Shown: piece after piece, positions 4,618-5,273 of the stretch
Numbering within the stretch: position 1 is the stretch's first letter
How the letters are laid out: each line of letters begins with the position of its first letter
Assembly: GCA_946540705.1 (NCBI GenBank)
Contig: CAMNJD010000032.1
Span: forward strand, 1-5,273
From: an uncultured Ruminococcus sp.
GTDB taxonomy: Bacteria; Bacillota; Clostridia; Oscillospirales; Ruminococcaceae
Direction of reading: 5' to 3'
DNA: 5,273 bases
Translations under genes and position numbers: made by a program
Notes under the pieces: generated by a model
Databases searched by the model: none
What the model saw: the letters and a program-made list of their open reading frames with translations, nothing else
Told to the model about the DNA's origin: nothing

Positions 4618-5273
4618 TCACTTTACCAGTCCGTGCTTTCTCAGCTCTGCATCCAGCACCGCAGCATTGCTCTCTGCCATGTGATACAGCGGAAGGCGGC
4701 ATTCACCGGCGTTGAAGCCCATGCGGTTGACTGCTTCCTTGACCGGGATCGGGTTTGTTTCGATGAACAGCGCATTCACGAGCTTCAGATACCTGAGCTG
4801 AAGCTCCGCAGCCGTCTTGAAATCGCCTGCCAGCGCAGCCGCACACATTTCGTGTGTTTCTCTCGGCAGCACATTCGACAGCACGGAGATCACGCCCTTT
4901 GCGCCGAGGGACATCATCGGCACGATCTGATCGTCATTGCCGCTGTAAACAGTCAGCTTGTCGCCGCAGCGCTCGATCAGCTTCGCGGTATAGGAGATAT
5001 TGCCCACAGCGTCCTTCATTGCGGCAATATTGTCGATCTCAGCGAGCTTTGCAGCAGTCTCGACCTCGATGGTCATGCCGGTGCGGGACGGAACATTATA
5101 CAGGATGATCGGCAGGTTCACGCTCTTTGCAATCGTCGAATAGTGAACATACAGACCGTTCTGCGTGGTCTTATTATAGTACGGGGTGACGAGCAGCAGG
5201 GCATCCGCGCCGAGCTTCTCCGCCTCCTGCGAAAGCATCACGGCCGTCGCAGTGGAGTTGCTTCCGGTGCCTG
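4618..5273 (-). CDS. dapA: 4-hydroxy-tetrahydrodipicolinate synthase, partial (N-terminus beyond the right edge)
   Basis: The visible part is the last 217 residues, beginning at GTGSNST; about 75 residues, including the expected Thr-Thr pair, lie outside the window. An in-frame GTG at 5241 is internal, because the conserved GTGSNST reads through upstream of it. DapA condenses pyruvate with aspartate semialdehyde, the first committed step to lysine and diaminopimelate, as a cytoplasmic TIM-barrel enzyme, usually a tetramer. In fragment numbering, TPYYNK (29-34) holds the tyrosine matching E. coli Y107. YNVPSR (58-63) holds the equivalents of Y133 and R138, and MKDA (85-88) holds the Schiff-base lysine K86, matching K161. 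YSGNDD (109-114) and IETNPIPVKEA (170-180) are further family segments. dapB follows 64 bases downstream. The enzyme appears intact; feedback sensitivity to lysine cannot be judged without the full sequence. Confidence 0.97.
   Translation of the reverse strand, partial: GTGSNSTATAVMLSQEAEKLGADALLLVTPYYNKTTQNGLYVHYSTIAKSVNLPIILYNVPSRTGMTIEVETAAKLAEIDNIAAMKDAVGNISYTAKLIERCGDKLTVYSGNDDQIVPMMSLGAKGVISVLSNVLPRETHEMCAAALAGDFKTAAELQLRYLKLVNALFIETNPIPVKEAVNRMGFNAGECRLPLYHMAESNAAVLDAELRKHGLVK

Overview
The window reads as a piece of chromosome from an anaerobic, fairly GC-rich Firmicute of the Ruminococcus / Oscillospiraceae type. The reasons are a secreted SGNH hydrolase carrying a dockerin-like module, AGGAGG-type ribosome binding sites before every gene, and a stomatin/prohibitin-like protein with C-terminal zinc ribbons paired with a TFIIB-type zinc-ribbon protein, a pair I associate with that group. 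The genus is inferred from protein style only. All five genes lie on the minus strand, so the window is best read from right to left.

Right part (5273 to about 3741): the 3' three quarters of dapA, then complete dapB. These encode consecutive enzymes of lysine/diaminopimelate synthesis. A 64-base gap with a 9-bp GC-rich hairpin separates them, and a strong intrinsic terminator follows dapB. Key catalytic residues are present in both, so this is ordinary housekeeping biosynthesis.

Middle (3708 to 2527): one gene for a secreted 376-residue protein with a signal peptide, an N-terminal dockerin-like pair of repeats (the first calcium loop intact, the second degenerate) and an SGNH/GDSL-type hydrolase domain. 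It starts just after the dapB terminator, has no visible promoter of its own, and is followed by a hairpin that may end its transcript. It is most likely an esterase attached to a cellulosome-like complex, with substrate unknown.

Left part (2494 to 1): a near-consensus vegetative promoter with an extended -10, a leader of about 90 nt with two hairpins, an SPFH (band 7) protein ending in three zinc-binding knuckles, a structured 135-base gap, and a TFIIB-type double zinc-ribbon protein that runs off the left edge. The pair resembles the ydjI/ydjG part of the Bacillus pspA-ydjGHI membrane-stress operon and probably works at the membrane, but its exact role is unknown.

No tRNA, rRNA, CRISPR array, insertion sequence or phage gene was seen. 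No gap longer than about 210 bases lacks a gene. The least explained material is the SPFH/zinc-ribbon pair with its leader and gap structures, and the atypical dockerin-SGNH protein.
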